8,792 nucleotides of DNA from NCBI GenBank assembly GCA_023380575.1, contig JAMCRM010000230.1:1-8792 (forward strand). The letters are read 5' to 3'. The notes under the pieces were generated by a model. The model searched no databases, was not told the origin of the DNA, and saw only the letters and a program-made list of their open reading frames with translations. This document shows, in pieces, positions 1 to 8,792 of the stretch (its first letter is position 1; every line of letters starts with the position of its first letter). Made by a program: the position numbers and the translations under genes. The DNA is from Acidobacteriota bacterium. Lineage in GTDB: Bacteria > Acidobacteriota > Terriglobia > Bryobacterales > Bryobacteraceae.

Positions 1-1014
1 ACCCATGAGCTTTACCCGAACGGCATCTCTACCAGCCTGCCCTTTGATGTGCAGCTGGCGGCGGTGCGCTCCATTCGTGGCTTCGAGCAGGCGCATATTA
101 CCCGCCCGGGCTACGCCATCGAATATGACTTCTTCAATCCCCAGGACCTGAAGCATTCCCTGGAGACGAAGCACATGCCCGGGCTGTTCTTCGCCGGCCA
201 GATCAACGGCACCACGGGTTATGAAGAGGCGGGTGCCCAGGGTCTGCTGGCCGGGATCAACGCGGCGCTGCTGGCCAGAGAAGAGGCCGCCTGGTATCCG
301 CAGCGCGATGAAGCGTACCTGGGAGTGCTGGTGGATGATCTGATCACCCACGGCACCCGTGAGCCATACCGCATGTTTACCAGCCGCGCCGAATACCGGT
401 TGCTGCTGCGCGAAGACAACGCCGACCTGCGGCTGACCGAGCAAGGCCGTCGTCTGGGGCTGGTGGACGACCGCCGTTGGGCCGCGTTGTGCGCCAAGCG
501 CGAGGGTGCCGAGCAGGAAATACAGCGGCTGCGCAATACCTGGGTGCGCCCCGGCAGCGCCCGCTGTGACCAGGTCAGTGCCTTGCTGGACAAGCCGCTG
601 GCCCATGAATACAACCTGATGGATCTGCTCAAGCGCCCGGAGCTCGACTATGCCGCCCTGCTGGCGGCGGCCGAACTGGCGCCCGCCGTGGCGGCGGTGG
701 CCGAGCAGGTGGAGATCCAGGCCAAGTACGCCGGCTACATTGACCGTCAGGCGGACGAGGTCGCCCGCCTGCGGGCCAGCGAGGACACCCGGCTGCCTGC
801 GGATCTGGATTACGGGCGGGTCAGTGGCCTGTCCAATGAGGTGCGGCAAAAGCTGGAGACGGCGCGGCCGCAGACGCTGGGTCAGGCGGGGCGGATTCAG
901 GGCGTGACGCCCGCCGCGATTTCCCTGCTGCTGATTCACCTGAAGAAGCGTGCCGTGGGGCAGGCACAGACCTCAGACACGACCGCAGACAGCACGGCGA
1001 GCCTGCAGGGATGA
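1..1014 (+). CDS. mnmG: tRNA uridine-5-carboxymethylaminomethyl(34) modification enzyme MnmG (GidA), 3' part
   Basis: MnmG is an FAD- and NADH-dependent cytoplasmic enzyme. With MnmE it installs the (carboxymethyl)aminomethyl group at C5 of wobble uridine 34 in certain tRNAs. The reading frame is open at the left edge, so the N-terminal FAD-binding half lies outside; 337 codons remain of a protein usually near 630. The first visible residues, [18 protein letters not shown], are typical of the family. The second MnmG signature ([12 protein letters not shown], then an AQGLLAG-type stretch) runs from about 193 to 270, followed by [20 protein letters not shown] near 361-420. The C-terminal helical domain that contacts MnmE and tRNA shows [11 protein letters not shown] at 811-843 and GVTPAAIS near 901-924. 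The last ~19 residues, rich in Thr, Ser and Ala, look like a non-conserved tail. The stop overlaps the rsmG start (ATGA), which suggests translational coupling. Identity is certain; only the 5' extent is unknown. Confidence 0.98.
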   Translation, partial: THELYPNGISTSLPFDVQLAAVRSIRGFEQAHITRPGYAIEYDFFNPQDLKHSLETKHMPGLFFAGQINGTTGYEEAGAQGLLAGINAALLAREEAAWYPQRDEAYLGVLVDDLITHGTREPYRMFTSRAEYRLLLREDNADLRLTEQGRRLGLVDDRRWAALCAKREGAEQEIQRLRNTWVRPGSARCDQVSALLDKPLAHEYNLMDLLKRPELDYAALLAAAELAPAVAAVAEQVEIQAKYAGYIDRQADEVARLRASEDTRLPADLDYGRVSGLSNEVRQKLETARPQTLGQAGRIQGVTPAAISLLLIHLKKRAVGQAQTSDTTADSTASLQG

Positions 1015-1652
1015 GCGCGGCACTCCCTCTGGCCGGCCCGCTGGCGGCGGGTTGTGACGCCATGGGCGTGGCGCTGGACGCCGATCAGCAAGCCCGGCTG
1101 CTGGCCTATATCGATCTGCTGCACAAATGGAACGCGGCCTTCAATCTGACGGCGGTGCGCGAGCCCGCCGCCATGCTCAGCCGGCATATCCTGGACGCGC
1201 TGTCGGTGCTGCCGCATCTGGGGCCCGAGGCGGTGCTGGATGTCGGTACCGGCGCGGGCATCCCCGGGATTCCGCTGGCCATCGCCCGGCCCGGGCAGCC
1301 GTTTGTGCTGCTCGACAGCAACGGCAAGAAAACCCGTTTTGTGCGTCAGGCGGTGCAGGCGCTGGGTCTGGAGCATGTGGAGGTTGTGCAGTCCCGCGTG
1401 GAACAGTACCGTAAGCCATCACCCCAGGTGATTTCCCGTGCCTTCGCACCCCTGCCGGAGATGCTCCGCCTGCTGGGCCATATACTGGCCGGAGGCGGGC
1501 GCCTGTTGGCCATGAAGGCCGCCGCGGCCGAAGACGAAGTCGCAGCGCTGGCGGGGCACTGGCAAGTGAGCTTGCAACCGCTGCGCGTGCCGGGAAATGA
1601 CGGCGCAAGGCAGCTGGTGATCATCGAGCCATCGACGGAGAGCGTGCAGTGA
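1011..1652 (+). CDS. rsmG: 16S rRNA (guanine(527)-N7)-methyltransferase RsmG (GidB)
   Basis: RsmG is a SAM-dependent methyltransferase that makes m7G527 in the 530 loop of 16S rRNA; in known bacteria its loss gives low-level streptomycin resistance. The 213-residue product is close to the E. coli length (207). Family marks in order are [13 protein letters not shown] at 38-50, RHILDALSV near 58-66, the SAM-binding glycine loop [16 protein letters not shown] at 75-90, the acidic strand end [14 protein letters not shown] at 100-113, QSRVEQ at 127-132 and ISRAFAPL at 141-148. The ATG at 1011 overlaps the mnmG stop by four bases, so ribosomes ending mnmG probably restart here. The end overlaps the GTG start of parA. 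No independent promoter is evident, and expression likely follows mnmG. The placement between mnmG and parA is the standard one in this group. Confidence 0.98.
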   Translation: MSAALPLAGPLAAGCDAMGVALDADQQARLLAYIDLLHKWNAAFNLTAVREPAAMLSRHILDALSVLPHLGPEAVLDVGTGAGIPGIPLAIARPGQPFVLLDSNGKKTRFVRQAVQALGLEHVEVVQSRVEQYRKPSPQVISRAFAPLPEMLRLLGHILAGGGRLLAMKAAAAEDEVAALAGHWQVSLQPLRVPGNDGARQLVIIEPSTESVQ

Positions 1653-2467
1653 CGACGGTATTTGCCATTGCCAACCAGAAAGGCGGGGTCGGCAAGACGA
1701 CCTCCAGCGTAAACCTGGCGGCATCGCTGGCCGCAACGCGCAAGCGCGTGCTGCTGGTGGACATCGACCCGCAGGGCAATGCCACCTCGGGCTCCGGGGT
1801 CGACAAGCACGAGACCGAATACACGATTTACGACGTGCTCATGGAAGAAGTGCCGGTGGAGCAGGCCATTGTCGGCACACCGGAGGCGTCGGGCTTTGAT
1901 CTGCTGGTGGCCAATGGCGACCTGACCGCCGCCGAAGTGCAGCTGCTGGACATGAAGTTGAAGGAGTTCCGGCTGCGCAATGCCCTGGCGCGGGTGCGCA
2001 ACCGTTACGACTACATCCTGATCGACTGCCCGCCGTCCCTGAACATGCTGACGGTGAACGCGCTGACCGCTGCCGATTCCGTGATTGTGCCGATCCAGTG
2101 CGAGTATTACGCGCTGGAAGGCCTGACCTCGTTGCTCAACACCATCGACAAGATCAGCAGCGTGCTGAACCCGAAACTGCACATCGGTGGTTTGTTGCGG
2201 ACCATGTATGATCCGCGCAACAGTCTCTCCAACGACGTCTCCAATCAGTTGATCAGCCATTTCGGCGACAAGGTGTATCGCACCATCATTCCCCGCAACG
2301 TGCGTCTGGCGGAAGCGCCCAGCCACGGTGCGCCGGTGATCAGCTACGACGCCAAATCACGCGGGGCGATCAGTTATCTGGCGCTGGCAGGGGAAATCCT
2401 GCGTCGCGAACAGGCAATCAAGCAGGCCGCACAACAGGCCGAGACACAGACAGCAAAGGTGGAATAA
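1649..2467 (+). CDS. parA: chromosome partitioning ATPase ParA (Soj family)
   Basis: ParA is a deviant-Walker ATPase that binds nucleoid DNA as an ATP dimer and is released by ParB, moving origin regions apart. The 272-residue protein lacks the N-terminal helix-turn-helix of plasmid type Ia ParAs and so is the chromosomal, Soj-like kind. It shows the deviant Walker A box KGGVGKTT (11-18, signature lysine K11), switch I VDIDPQGN (37-44), Walker B ILIDCPPS (123-130), RTMYDPRNSLSNDV (184-197), which covers the arginine region implicated in DNA binding in Soj, and EAPSHGAPV (222-230). I chose the GTG start at 1649 because it places FAIANQKGG at the usual distance and has GGAG at 1637-1640, eight bases upstream. 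The start shares GTGA with the rsmG stop. The Gln/Ala-rich C-terminal tail (about 256-272) is probably variable. parB follows after three bases. Confidence 0.97.
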   Translation: MTTVFAIANQKGGVGKTTSSVNLAASLAATRKRVLLVDIDPQGNATSGSGVDKHETEYTIYDVLMEEVPVEQAIVGTPEASGFDLLVANGDLTAAEVQLLDMKLKEFRLRNALARVRNRYDYILIDCPPSLNMLTVNALTAADSVIVPIQCEYYALEGLTSLLNTIDKISSVLNPKLHIGGLLRTMYDPRNSLSNDVSNQLISHFGDKVYRTIIPRNVRLAEAPSHGAPVISYDAKSRGAISYLALAGEILRREQAIKQAAQQAETQTAKVE

Positions 2468-2470
2468 GGC

Positions 2471-3367
2471 ATGGCAGCCAAGCGTAAAGGTGGTTTGAGC
2501 AAAGGGCTGGATGCACTGCTGAGCCACAACAGCCCGGCGCCCCGCGAAGAGGTCAGCCTGGAGACAACACCGGTCGCAGACGGCACTCCCCGGGATGGCG
2601 ACCTGCGCAAGCTGCCGGTGGAGCTGATGCAGCGTGGCCGTTATCAGCCGCGCCGCGACATGTCTCCGGAGGCGCTCGAAGAACTGGCCGAGTCGATCCG
2701 CGCCCAGGGGGTGATGCAGCCCATCGTGGTGCGCCCCATCGGCGACAAGCGTTATGAAATCATCGCCGGTGAGCGGCGCTGGCGCGCGGCCCAGCTGGCA
2801 GGTCTGGAGACTATCCCGGCGGTGATTCGCGAGGTGCCGGACGAAGCGGCCATCGCCATGGCACTGATCGAGAATATCCAGCGTGAAGATCTGAACCCGA
2901 TGGAAGAGGCCCTGGCCCTGGCTCGCCTGAAAGATGAGTTCAACCTGACGCATCAGCAGGTAGCGGACGCGGTGGGCAAATCGCGCACCATGATCACCAA
3001 CCTGCTGCGCCTGATCAGCCTGGAAGAAGAAGTGCGTAAGTTGCTGGAGCATGGCGACCTGGAGATGGGGCATGCGCGCGCGCTTCTGGCGCTGACCGGA
3101 CAGAACCAGACCGAGGCGGCCCGCATGGTGGTGGCGCGTGGTCTGAATGTACGTCAGACCGAAGCGCTGGTGCGTGACTTCGACAAGGTGCGGGCGGCGC
3201 CAGCGCCACAGCGGGAAGATCCGAACGTGCGCCAGTTGATGAACGACCTGTCTGATCGTCTGGGTGCGCCGGTGGCCATTCGTCAGGGCAGTGGCGGCAA
3301 GGGCAAGCTGGTGATCAGCTATAACAGCCTGGACGAGCTGGACGGTATCCTCGCACACATCAAGTAA
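2471..3367 (+). CDS. parB: chromosome partitioning protein ParB (Spo0J family, CTP-dependent DNA clamp)
   Basis: ParB binds parS sites near the origin, loads and spreads as a CTP-dependent sliding clamp, and stimulates ParA. The 298-residue product has all expected parts. The N-terminal ParA-contact segment is GLSKGLDALL (8-17). The ParB/Srx nucleotide-binding domain spans about 45-145, with the CTP-contact motif GERRWRA (100-106) and the ENIQREDLNP box (134-143). A helix-turn-helix for parS lies around 158-182 (LTHQQVADAVGKSRTMITNLL). A C-terminal dimerisation domain from about 255 ends in LVISYNSLDELDGILAHI. A charged linker (about 236-253, with APAPQREDPN) joins the last two. An AAAGG-type ribosome site lies at 2455-2459, inside the end of parA. 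With parA it forms the usual two-gene cassette. No parS-like palindrome was found in the window, so its targets should lie elsewhere near the origin. Confidence 0.97.
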   Translation: MAAKRKGGLSKGLDALLSHNSPAPREEVSLETTPVADGTPRDGDLRKLPVELMQRGRYQPRRDMSPEALEELAESIRAQGVMQPIVVRPIGDKRYEIIAGERRWRAAQLAGLETIPAVIREVPDEAAIAMALIENIQREDLNPMEEALALARLKDEFNLTHQQVADAVGKSRTMITNLLRLISLEEEVRKLLEHGDLEMGHARALLALTGQNQTEAARMVVARGLNVRQTEALVRDFDKVRAAPAPQREDPNVRQLMNDLSDRLGAPVAIRQGSGGKGKLVISYNSLDELDGILAHIK

Positions 3368-3430
3368 CCTGCCTTCACGCGGGCGGGGCCGACTTTGGTC
3401 GCGAACTGCCCGACAATCAGCCGGTTGCGG

Positions 3431-3459
3431 TTGATACCTGACCGGCATATCCCTATACT
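3431..3459 (+). promoter_or_regulatory. predicted sigma-70 promoter of the atp operon
   Basis: TTGATA at 3431-3436 (5 of 6 match to the -35 consensus) and TATACT at 3454-3459 (5 of 6 match to the -10) are separated by exactly 17 bases. Transcription would begin around 3464-3470, giving an untranslated leader of roughly 65-70 bases before atpI. It sits in the only sizeable gene-free gap between parB and the ATP synthase genes, where an atp operon promoter is expected. This is a sequence match only, with no experimental support. Confidence 0.72.
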
Positions 3460-3475
3460 CTGCGCCCCAAGATAA

Positions 3476-3491
3476 GGGTCCCCCCAGACCC
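3476..3491 (+). other. small hairpin in the atpI leader
   Basis: GGGTC (3476-3480) can pair with GACCC (3487-3491) around the loop CCCCCA, giving a 5-bp GC-rich stem just downstream of the predicted transcription start. No T tract follows, so it is not a Rho-independent terminator. It could protect the 5' end of the atp mRNA, or be chance in a C-rich leader. Confidence 0.3.
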
Positions 3492-3535
3492 CCGGATGGC
3501 GGCCTCGCGGCGTGGGGCTTGCCGGATGAAAAAAC

Positions 3536-5145
<1,610 letters not shown>

Positions 5146-5200
5146 GCAAGCGGTACTCGACACACCCCGCAAGGGTAATCCAGGTATTTGAGGTGTTGGC

Positions 5201-5671
5201 ATGAACATGAATGCGACACTGCTCGGGCAGGCGATCTGGTTCCTCGCGTTCGTCTACTTCTGCATGAAGTTTGTCTGGCCGCCGATCATCAAGGCGCTGG
5301 AAGAACGTCGTCAGAAGATTGCCGAGGGGCTTAACGCCGCTGACCGGGCCGAGCGTGATCTTGAACTGGCCCAGCAGAAAGCGTCCGAGAATATGGTAGA
5401 AGCCAAGGCCAAGGCTGCCGAGATCATCGAGCAGGCGAACCGGCGGGCTGGCCAGATTCTCGAAGAAGCCAAGGCTCAGGCGCGCGTTGAAGGCGAGCGT
5501 CTTGTAGCCAGAGCCCAGGGCGAGATCGAACAGGAAATCAACCAGGCGCGTGAACAACTGCGTAAAGAGGTGTCAGCATTGGCACTGGCTGGCGCCGAGA
5601 AGGTGCTGGGCGCAGAAGTGAACCGTGACGCTCACAAGCAGCTGCTTGAGCAGTTGGCGGCTGAACTCTGA
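5201..5671 (+). CDS. atpF: F0F1 ATP synthase subunit b (AtpF)
   Basis: Subunit b forms the dimeric peripheral stalk that holds F1 still against the rotating ring. The 156-residue product is the same length as in E. coli. It starts [20 protein letters not shown] with a single membrane helix (about 5-25), then K23 and the VWPPI hinge (25-29). A long charged, Ala/Glu/Lys/Arg-rich coiled coil follows from about 32 to 130 (for example [18 protein letters not shown]), and the delta-binding C-terminus ends [11 protein letters not shown]...LAAEL. R36 of E. coli is matched by R36/R37. The ATG at 5201 is preceded by GAGGTG (5190-5195), five bases away, which selects it over the second ATG at 5207. The 55-base gap after atpE holds no gene. 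Cell location: inner membrane with a cytoplasmic stalk. Confidence 0.98.
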   Translation: MNMNATLLGQAIWFLAFVYFCMKFVWPPIIKALEERRQKIAEGLNAADRAERDLELAQQKASENMVEAKAKAAEIIEQANRRAGQILEEAKAQARVEGERLVARAQGEIEQEINQAREQLRKEVSALALAGAEKVLGAEVNRDAHKQLLEQLAAEL

Positions 5672-5686
5672 CTGAACGGATAACCC

Positions 5687-6226
5687 ATGGCTGAACTGAC
5701 CACCATCGCTCGTCCGTACGCCAAGGCAGCCTTCCGGTTTGCGCAGGAGCAGAACGCCTTTGCGCAGTGGGAAACGATGCTCGGGCTGGCCGCCGCTGTA
5801 GCGGACGACCCCGTTATGCGGTCGTTCCTGCGGCAACCGTCTCTGGGCGGCAAGCAGAAAGCTGACGCCTTCATTGATGTGTGCGGCGAGGACGTCCTGG
5901 ACGAAAGCGGTCGTAACTTCGTCGCTCTGCTGGCGGATAACGGCCGTCTGGCACTGGTGCCGGTGATTTTCACGCTGTTCCATGCGCTGGTCGCAGAGCA
6001 GCAAGCCATTGTCGACGCAGAAATCGTGTCGGCGCATGAGCTTGATGCGGCAGATGTGGAGCGACTGGTGGCGGCATTGAAGAAACGCCTGGGCCGCGAA
6101 GTAAGAGCAACCAGCACCGTCGATGCCAGCCTTCAGGGCGGCGTTGTCATCCGTGCCGGCGATACCGTTATAGATGGCAGTGTGCGCGGCAGATTGGCCC
6201 GCCTGGCCGAGCAAATGAACTCTTGA
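5687..6226 (+). CDS. atpH: F0F1 ATP synthase subunit delta (AtpH)
   Basis: Subunit delta (OSCP-like) joins the top of F1 to the b-subunit stalk. The 179-residue product (E. coli 177) opens with the typical TTIARPYAKAAFRFAQEQ (5-22), part of the N-terminal six-helix domain that binds the alpha N-termini. The C-terminal domain carries the conserved end DASLQGGVVIRAGDTVIDGS near residues 145-164, then RGRLARLAEQM. It follows atpF after 15 bases; the ribosome site is weak (CGGATAA, 5677-5683), so coupling to atpF translation is likely. The product is cytoplasmic, attached to the membrane complex. No missing segment or frame break is visible. Confidence 0.97.
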   Translation: MAELTTIARPYAKAAFRFAQEQNAFAQWETMLGLAAAVADDPVMRSFLRQPSLGGKQKADAFIDVCGEDVLDESGRNFVALLADNGRLALVPVIFTLFHALVAEQQAIVDAEIVSAHELDAADVERLVAALKKRLGREVRATSTVDASLQGGVVIRAGDTVIDGSVRGRLARLAEQMNS

Positions 6227-6243
6227 GTTTGAGGGATTGAAGC

Positions 6244-7788
6244 ATGCAGCAACTCAACCCGTCTGAAATCAGCGAGATTATCAAGCAGCGCATCGCGAAG
6301 CTTGACGTCTCCACCCAGGCGCGTAATGAAGGTACGGTGGTTTCCGTATCCGACGGTATTGTGCGTATCCATGGTCTTGCCGACGTCATGTACGGTGAAA
6401 TGATCGAGTTCGAGGGCGGCGTATTCGGCATGGCCCTCAACCTCGAGCAGGACTCCGTTGGCGCGGTGGTGCTGGGCGACTACCTGGGCGTGGCCGAAGG
6501 CCAGAAAGTCCAGTGTACCGGCCGCATTCTGGAAGTGCCGGTGGGTCCGGAGCTGCTCGGCCGCGTGGTCGACGCCCTGGGTAACCCGATTGATGGCAAA
6601 GGCCCGCTGAACACCAAGATCACCGATGCGGTCGAGAAAGTGGCCCCGGGCGTGATCTGGCGTCAGTCGGTAGATCAGCCGGTACAGACCGGTCTGAAGG
6701 CCATTGATGCGATGACTCCGGTAGGTCGTGGTCAGCGTGAGCTGATCATCGGTGACCGCCAGATTGGTAAGACCGCGATTGCTGTCGATACCATCATCAA
6801 CCAGAAAGATTCCGGCATTAAGTGTATCTACGTTGCCATTGGTCAGAAGCAGTCGACCATCGCCAACGTGGTGCGCAAGCTGGAAGAGCATGGTGCTCTG
6901 CAGAACACCATCATCGTTGCCGCGTCCGCCTCCGATCCGGCAGCCATGCAGTTCCTGGCTCCGTTTGCCGGCTGCTCCATGGGCGAATACTTCCGCGATC
7001 GCGGTGAAGATGCCCTGATCGTTTATGACGATCTGACCAAGCAGGCCTGGGCCTATCGCCAGATCTCCCTGCTGCTGCGTCGTCCGCCGGGTCGTGAAGC
7101 GTACCCGGGTGACGTGTTCTATCTGCACTCCCGTCTGCTGGAACGCGCCGCTCGCGTCAACGTCGAGTACGTCGAGAAGTTCACCAACGGTGAAGTGAAG
7201 GGCAAGACCGGCTCGCTGACCGCGCTGCCGATCATCGAAACGCAGGCCGGCGACGTCTCCGCCTTCGTGCCGACCAACGTGATCTCGATCACCGACGGCC
7301 AGATCTTCCTGGAAACCAGCCTGTTCAACGCCGGTATCCGTCCCGCCATCAACGCCGGTATCTCGGTATCCCGTGTGGGGGGTGCAGCGCAGACCAAGAT
7401 CATCAAGAAGCTTGGCGGTGGTATTCGTCTGGCACTGGCCCAGTATCGTGAACTGGCGGCGTTTGCCCAGTTCGCATCGGACCTGGACGAAGCGACCCGT
7501 GCCCAGCTGGAGCATGGTCAGCGCGCCACCGAGCTGATGAAGCAGAAGCAGTACAGCCCGCAGTCTGTCGCTGAAATGGGCGTCATGCTGTATGCCGTGA
7601 ACGAAGGGTTCCTGAAGGACATCCCGCTCGACAAGATCGGCAAGTTCGAGGCGTCACTGCTGGCGTACATGAACAGCGAGTGCAAGGCGTTGATGGACAA
7701 GATCAACGAGAAAGGTGACTTCAGCGGCGAGATCGAATCCGGTATCAAGGAAGCGATCGAGCAGTTCAAGGCCACCCAGACCTGGTAA
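6244..7788 (+). CDS. atpA: F0F1 ATP synthase subunit alpha (AtpA)
   Basis: Alpha alternates with beta in the F1 hexamer. Its nucleotide sites are non-catalytic, but it supplies the arginine finger to beta. The 514-residue product is one residue longer than in E. coli. Domains in order are an N-terminal helix contacting delta (1-25), a beta barrel (about 26-95), the nucleotide-binding domain (about 96-380) and a C-terminal helical bundle. The P-loop is GDRQIGKT (170-177, Lys176). The Walker B strand is ALIVYDD (257-263). The alpha/beta signature [10 protein letters not shown] (367-376) is followed directly by the arginine finger R377, and DLDEATR (413-419) lies in the C-terminal domain. The start at 6244 has GAGGG at 6231-6235, eight bases upstream. 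All expected functional residues are present, so the subunit should be active. Confidence 0.99.
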   Translation: MQQLNPSEISEIIKQRIAKLDVSTQARNEGTVVSVSDGIVRIHGLADVMYGEMIEFEGGVFGMALNLEQDSVGAVVLGDYLGVAEGQKVQCTGRILEVPVGPELLGRVVDALGNPIDGKGPLNTKITDAVEKVAPGVIWRQSVDQPVQTGLKAIDAMTPVGRGQRELIIGDRQIGKTAIAVDTIINQKDSGIKCIYVAIGQKQSTIANVVRKLEEHGALQNTIIVAASASDPAAMQFLAPFAGCSMGEYFRDRGEDALIVYDDLTKQAWAYRQISLLLRRPPGREAYPGDVFYLHSRLLERAARVNVEYVEKFTNGEVKGKTGSLTALPIIETQAGDVSAFVPTNVISITDGQIFLETSLFNAGIRPAINAGISVSRVGGAAQTKIIKKLGGGIRLALAQYRELAAFAQFASDLDEATRAQLEHGQRATELMKQKQYSPQSVAEMGVMLYAVNEGFLKDIPLDKIGKFEASLLAYMNSECKALMDKINEKGDFSGEIESGIKEAIEQFKATQTW

Positions 7789-7811
7789 TCGTTGCGTAGA
7801 AGGATAGTCCT

Positions 7812-8693
7812 ATGGCCGGCGCGAAAGAGGTACGTACCAAAATCGCCAGTGTCCAGAGCACGCGGAAGATCACCCGTGCGATGGAGATGGTGGCCGCGAG
7901 CAAGATGCGCAAGGCGCAGGATCGGATGGCGGCGACCAAGCCGTACGCCAGTCGCATCCGCGCTGTAATCGGGCATCTGGCAAATGCCGACGTCGAATAC
8001 GAACACCCGTTCCTGGCGGAGCGGGAGGTTCAGAAGGTGGCCTACATCGTAGTGTCATCAGACCGCGGCCTGTGCGGCGGCCTCAACGTCAACCTGTTCA
8101 AGTCCATGCTGCGTGAAGCGCGCAACTGGGACAAACAGGGTGTTGAGGTGCAGTACAACGCCATTGGCAACAAGGCGATCAGCTTCTTCCGCAGCTTTGG
8201 TGGCAACGTTGTCACCTCGGTGACCGGTCTGGGCGATGCGCCGCACCTGAGCGATCTGCTCGGCACCATCAAGGCCTCCGTGGATGCCTTCGAGAAGGGC
8301 GAAGTGGATCGCGTGTATCTGGTGTACAACGAGTTCGTCAACACCATGACCCAGAAGCCGGTGGTCCGTCAGCTTCTGCCCTTGTCTGCGGACATGGGCA
8401 TGGATGACTCCCACGAACAATCCGGTCCCGTATACACCTGGGACTACCTGTATGAGCCGGATGCCAAGGCGCTGCTGGATAGCCTGCTGGTTCGTTTCAT
8501 CGAATCCCAGGTGTACCAGGCGGTGGTCGAGAACGCGGCGTGCGAGCAGGCCGCGCGGATGATCGCCATGAAGAATGCCACCGACAACGCCGGCGGCCTG
8601 ATCGACGACCTGGAGATGATCTACAACAAGGCTCGCCAGACCGCGATCACCCAGGAAATTTCCGAGATCGTCGGGGGCGCCGCCGCCGTATAG
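7812..8693 (+). CDS. atpG: F0F1 ATP synthase subunit gamma (AtpG)
   Basis: Gamma is the central shaft that rotates inside the alpha/beta hexamer and couples it to the c ring. The 293-residue product (E. coli 287) has the conserved N-terminal helix [20 protein letters not shown] (10-29), with M24 matching the E. coli 'Met23' region. The central domain has [12 protein letters not shown] (81-92, Cys88). Further marks are [17 protein letters not shown] and [20 protein letters not shown]. The C-terminal helix ends [15 protein letters not shown], the universal gamma tail. The two long coiled helices at the ends frame a Rossmann-like middle domain, as in the family. AGAAGGA (7798-7804) lies seven bases before the ATG. 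It follows atpA after 23 bases and is separated from atpD by 66 bases containing a strong hairpin. Confidence 0.98.
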   Translation: MAGAKEVRTKIASVQSTRKITRAMEMVAASKMRKAQDRMAATKPYASRIRAVIGHLANADVEYEHPFLAEREVQKVAYIVVSSDRGLCGGLNVNLFKSMLREARNWDKQGVEVQYNAIGNKAISFFRSFGGNVVTSVTGLGDAPHLSDLLGTIKASVDAFEKGEVDRVYLVYNEFVNTMTQKPVVRQLLPLSADMGMDDSHEQSGPVYTWDYLYEPDAKALLDSLLVRFIESQVYQAVVENAACEQAARMIAMKNATDNAGGLIDDLEMIYNKARQTAITQEISEIVGGAAAV

Positions 8694-8694
8694 C

Positions 8695-8720
8695 GCCGGG
8701 GAGGGCGTGGCCCTCCCGGC
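8695..8720 (+). other. strong intercistronic hairpin between atpG and atpD
   Basis: GCC (8695-8697), then GGGAGGGC (8699-8706), pair with GCCCTCCC (8710-8717) and GGC (8718-8720). This leaves a GTG loop and one bulged G (8698): 11 base pairs, almost all G-C. It starts one base after the atpG stop codon. The following bases (ACACAGGCTTCAT) contain no T tract, and atpD with its own ribosome site follows, so a Rho-independent terminator is unlikely. A role in mRNA stability or in setting the ratio of upstream to downstream gene expression is inferred. Confidence 0.6.
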
Positions 8721-8759
8721 ACACAGGCTTCATAGGCAGGTTATTTAGAGGATCGCAAG

Positions 8760-8792
8760 ATGAGCGGACGTATCGTACAAATCATCGGCGCG
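8760..8792 (+). CDS. atpD: F0F1 ATP synthase subunit beta (AtpD), first 11 codons
   Basis: Beta carries the catalytic nucleotide sites of F1. Only the start is inside the window: ATG at 8760 followed by SGRIVQIIGA, the standard beta N-terminus (MSSGRIVQIIGAV in E. coli-type proteins). A good ribosome site, AGAGGA (8747-8752), lies seven bases upstream. The position after atpG is the invariant operon order, and the frame is open at the right edge. The remaining roughly 450 codons, and atpC after them, lie outside and cannot be judged. Confidence 0.93.
   Translation, partial: MSGRIVQIIGA

Noticed and set aside
1346..2326. 326-codon antisense frame opposite rsmG and parA
   Set aside because: It is a shadow of two well-identified genes, with no domain or ribosome site supporting it.
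3380..3412. Nested inverted repeat after parB (CGGGC/GCCCG outside CGAC/GTCG) as a terminator
   Set aside because: The stems are only 4-5 bp, separated by unpaired bases, and no T tract follows, so a Rho-independent terminator is not supported.
2357..3448. 363-codon antisense frame opposite parB
   Set aside because: It is His/Gln/Arg-rich with no family features, and the sense strand carries an intact ParB with all motifs.
3368..3535. Possible chromosomal origin or parS cluster between parB and atpI
   Set aside because: No DnaA boxes (TTATCCACA-like), AT-rich unwinding stretch or parS palindrome was seen; the gap is explained by the atp promoter and leader.
6133..7515. 460-codon antisense reading frame opposite atpA and atpH
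   Set aside because: It lies entirely opposite highly conserved genes, has no recognisable domain, and has a composition typical of antisense frames in GC-rich DNA.

Overview
This window is a housekeeping segment from a GC-rich gammaproteobacterium. All genes lie on the + strand, in the order mnmG (3' part) - rsmG - parA - parB - atpI - atpB - atpE - atpF - atpH - atpA - atpG - atpD (first 11 codons). The gidA-gidB-parA-parB-atp order is the arrangement found next to the chromosomal origin in many gammaproteobacteria. The protein sequences look like the marine, Oceanospirillales/Alcanivorax-type side of the class. That placement is a guess from remembered residues and was not tested.

Left part (1-3367): the C-terminal half of the tRNA-modification enzyme MnmG is followed by the 16S rRNA methyltransferase RsmG, the ParA ATPase and the ParB CTP-switch/DNA-binding protein. 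mnmG/rsmG overlap as ATGA and rsmG/parA as GTGA. parB follows parA after 3 bases. The four genes therefore look like one transcription unit joining translation quality control to chromosome segregation. No parS site, DnaA box cluster or origin was seen here.

Middle (3368-3535): a 168-base gap without a gene. It holds a near-consensus sigma-70 promoter (TTGATA, 17-base spacer, TATACT) that should start the atp operon, plus a C-rich leader with a small hairpin before atpI. No convincing Rho-independent terminator follows parB.

Right part (3536-8792): the F0F1 ATP synthase operon. atpI encodes the assembly helper. atpB, atpE and atpF encode the membrane F0 part (a, c, b), and atpH, atpA, atpG and atpD encode delta, alpha, gamma and beta of F1. 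atpC would follow outside the window. Gaps within the operon are short (15-67 bases). The atpB-atpE spacer is AT-rich with a strong Shine-Dalgarno, as expected for the subunit made in most copies, and a strong hairpin without a T tract sits between atpG and atpD.

I found no mobile element, CRISPR array, tRNA/rRNA gene or undescribed system. The points most worth a second look are local variations on a well-known theme: a Glu rather than Asp proton carboxylate in a short c subunit, an enlarged periplasmic N-terminus of subunit a with two cysteines, and the atpG-atpD hairpin.
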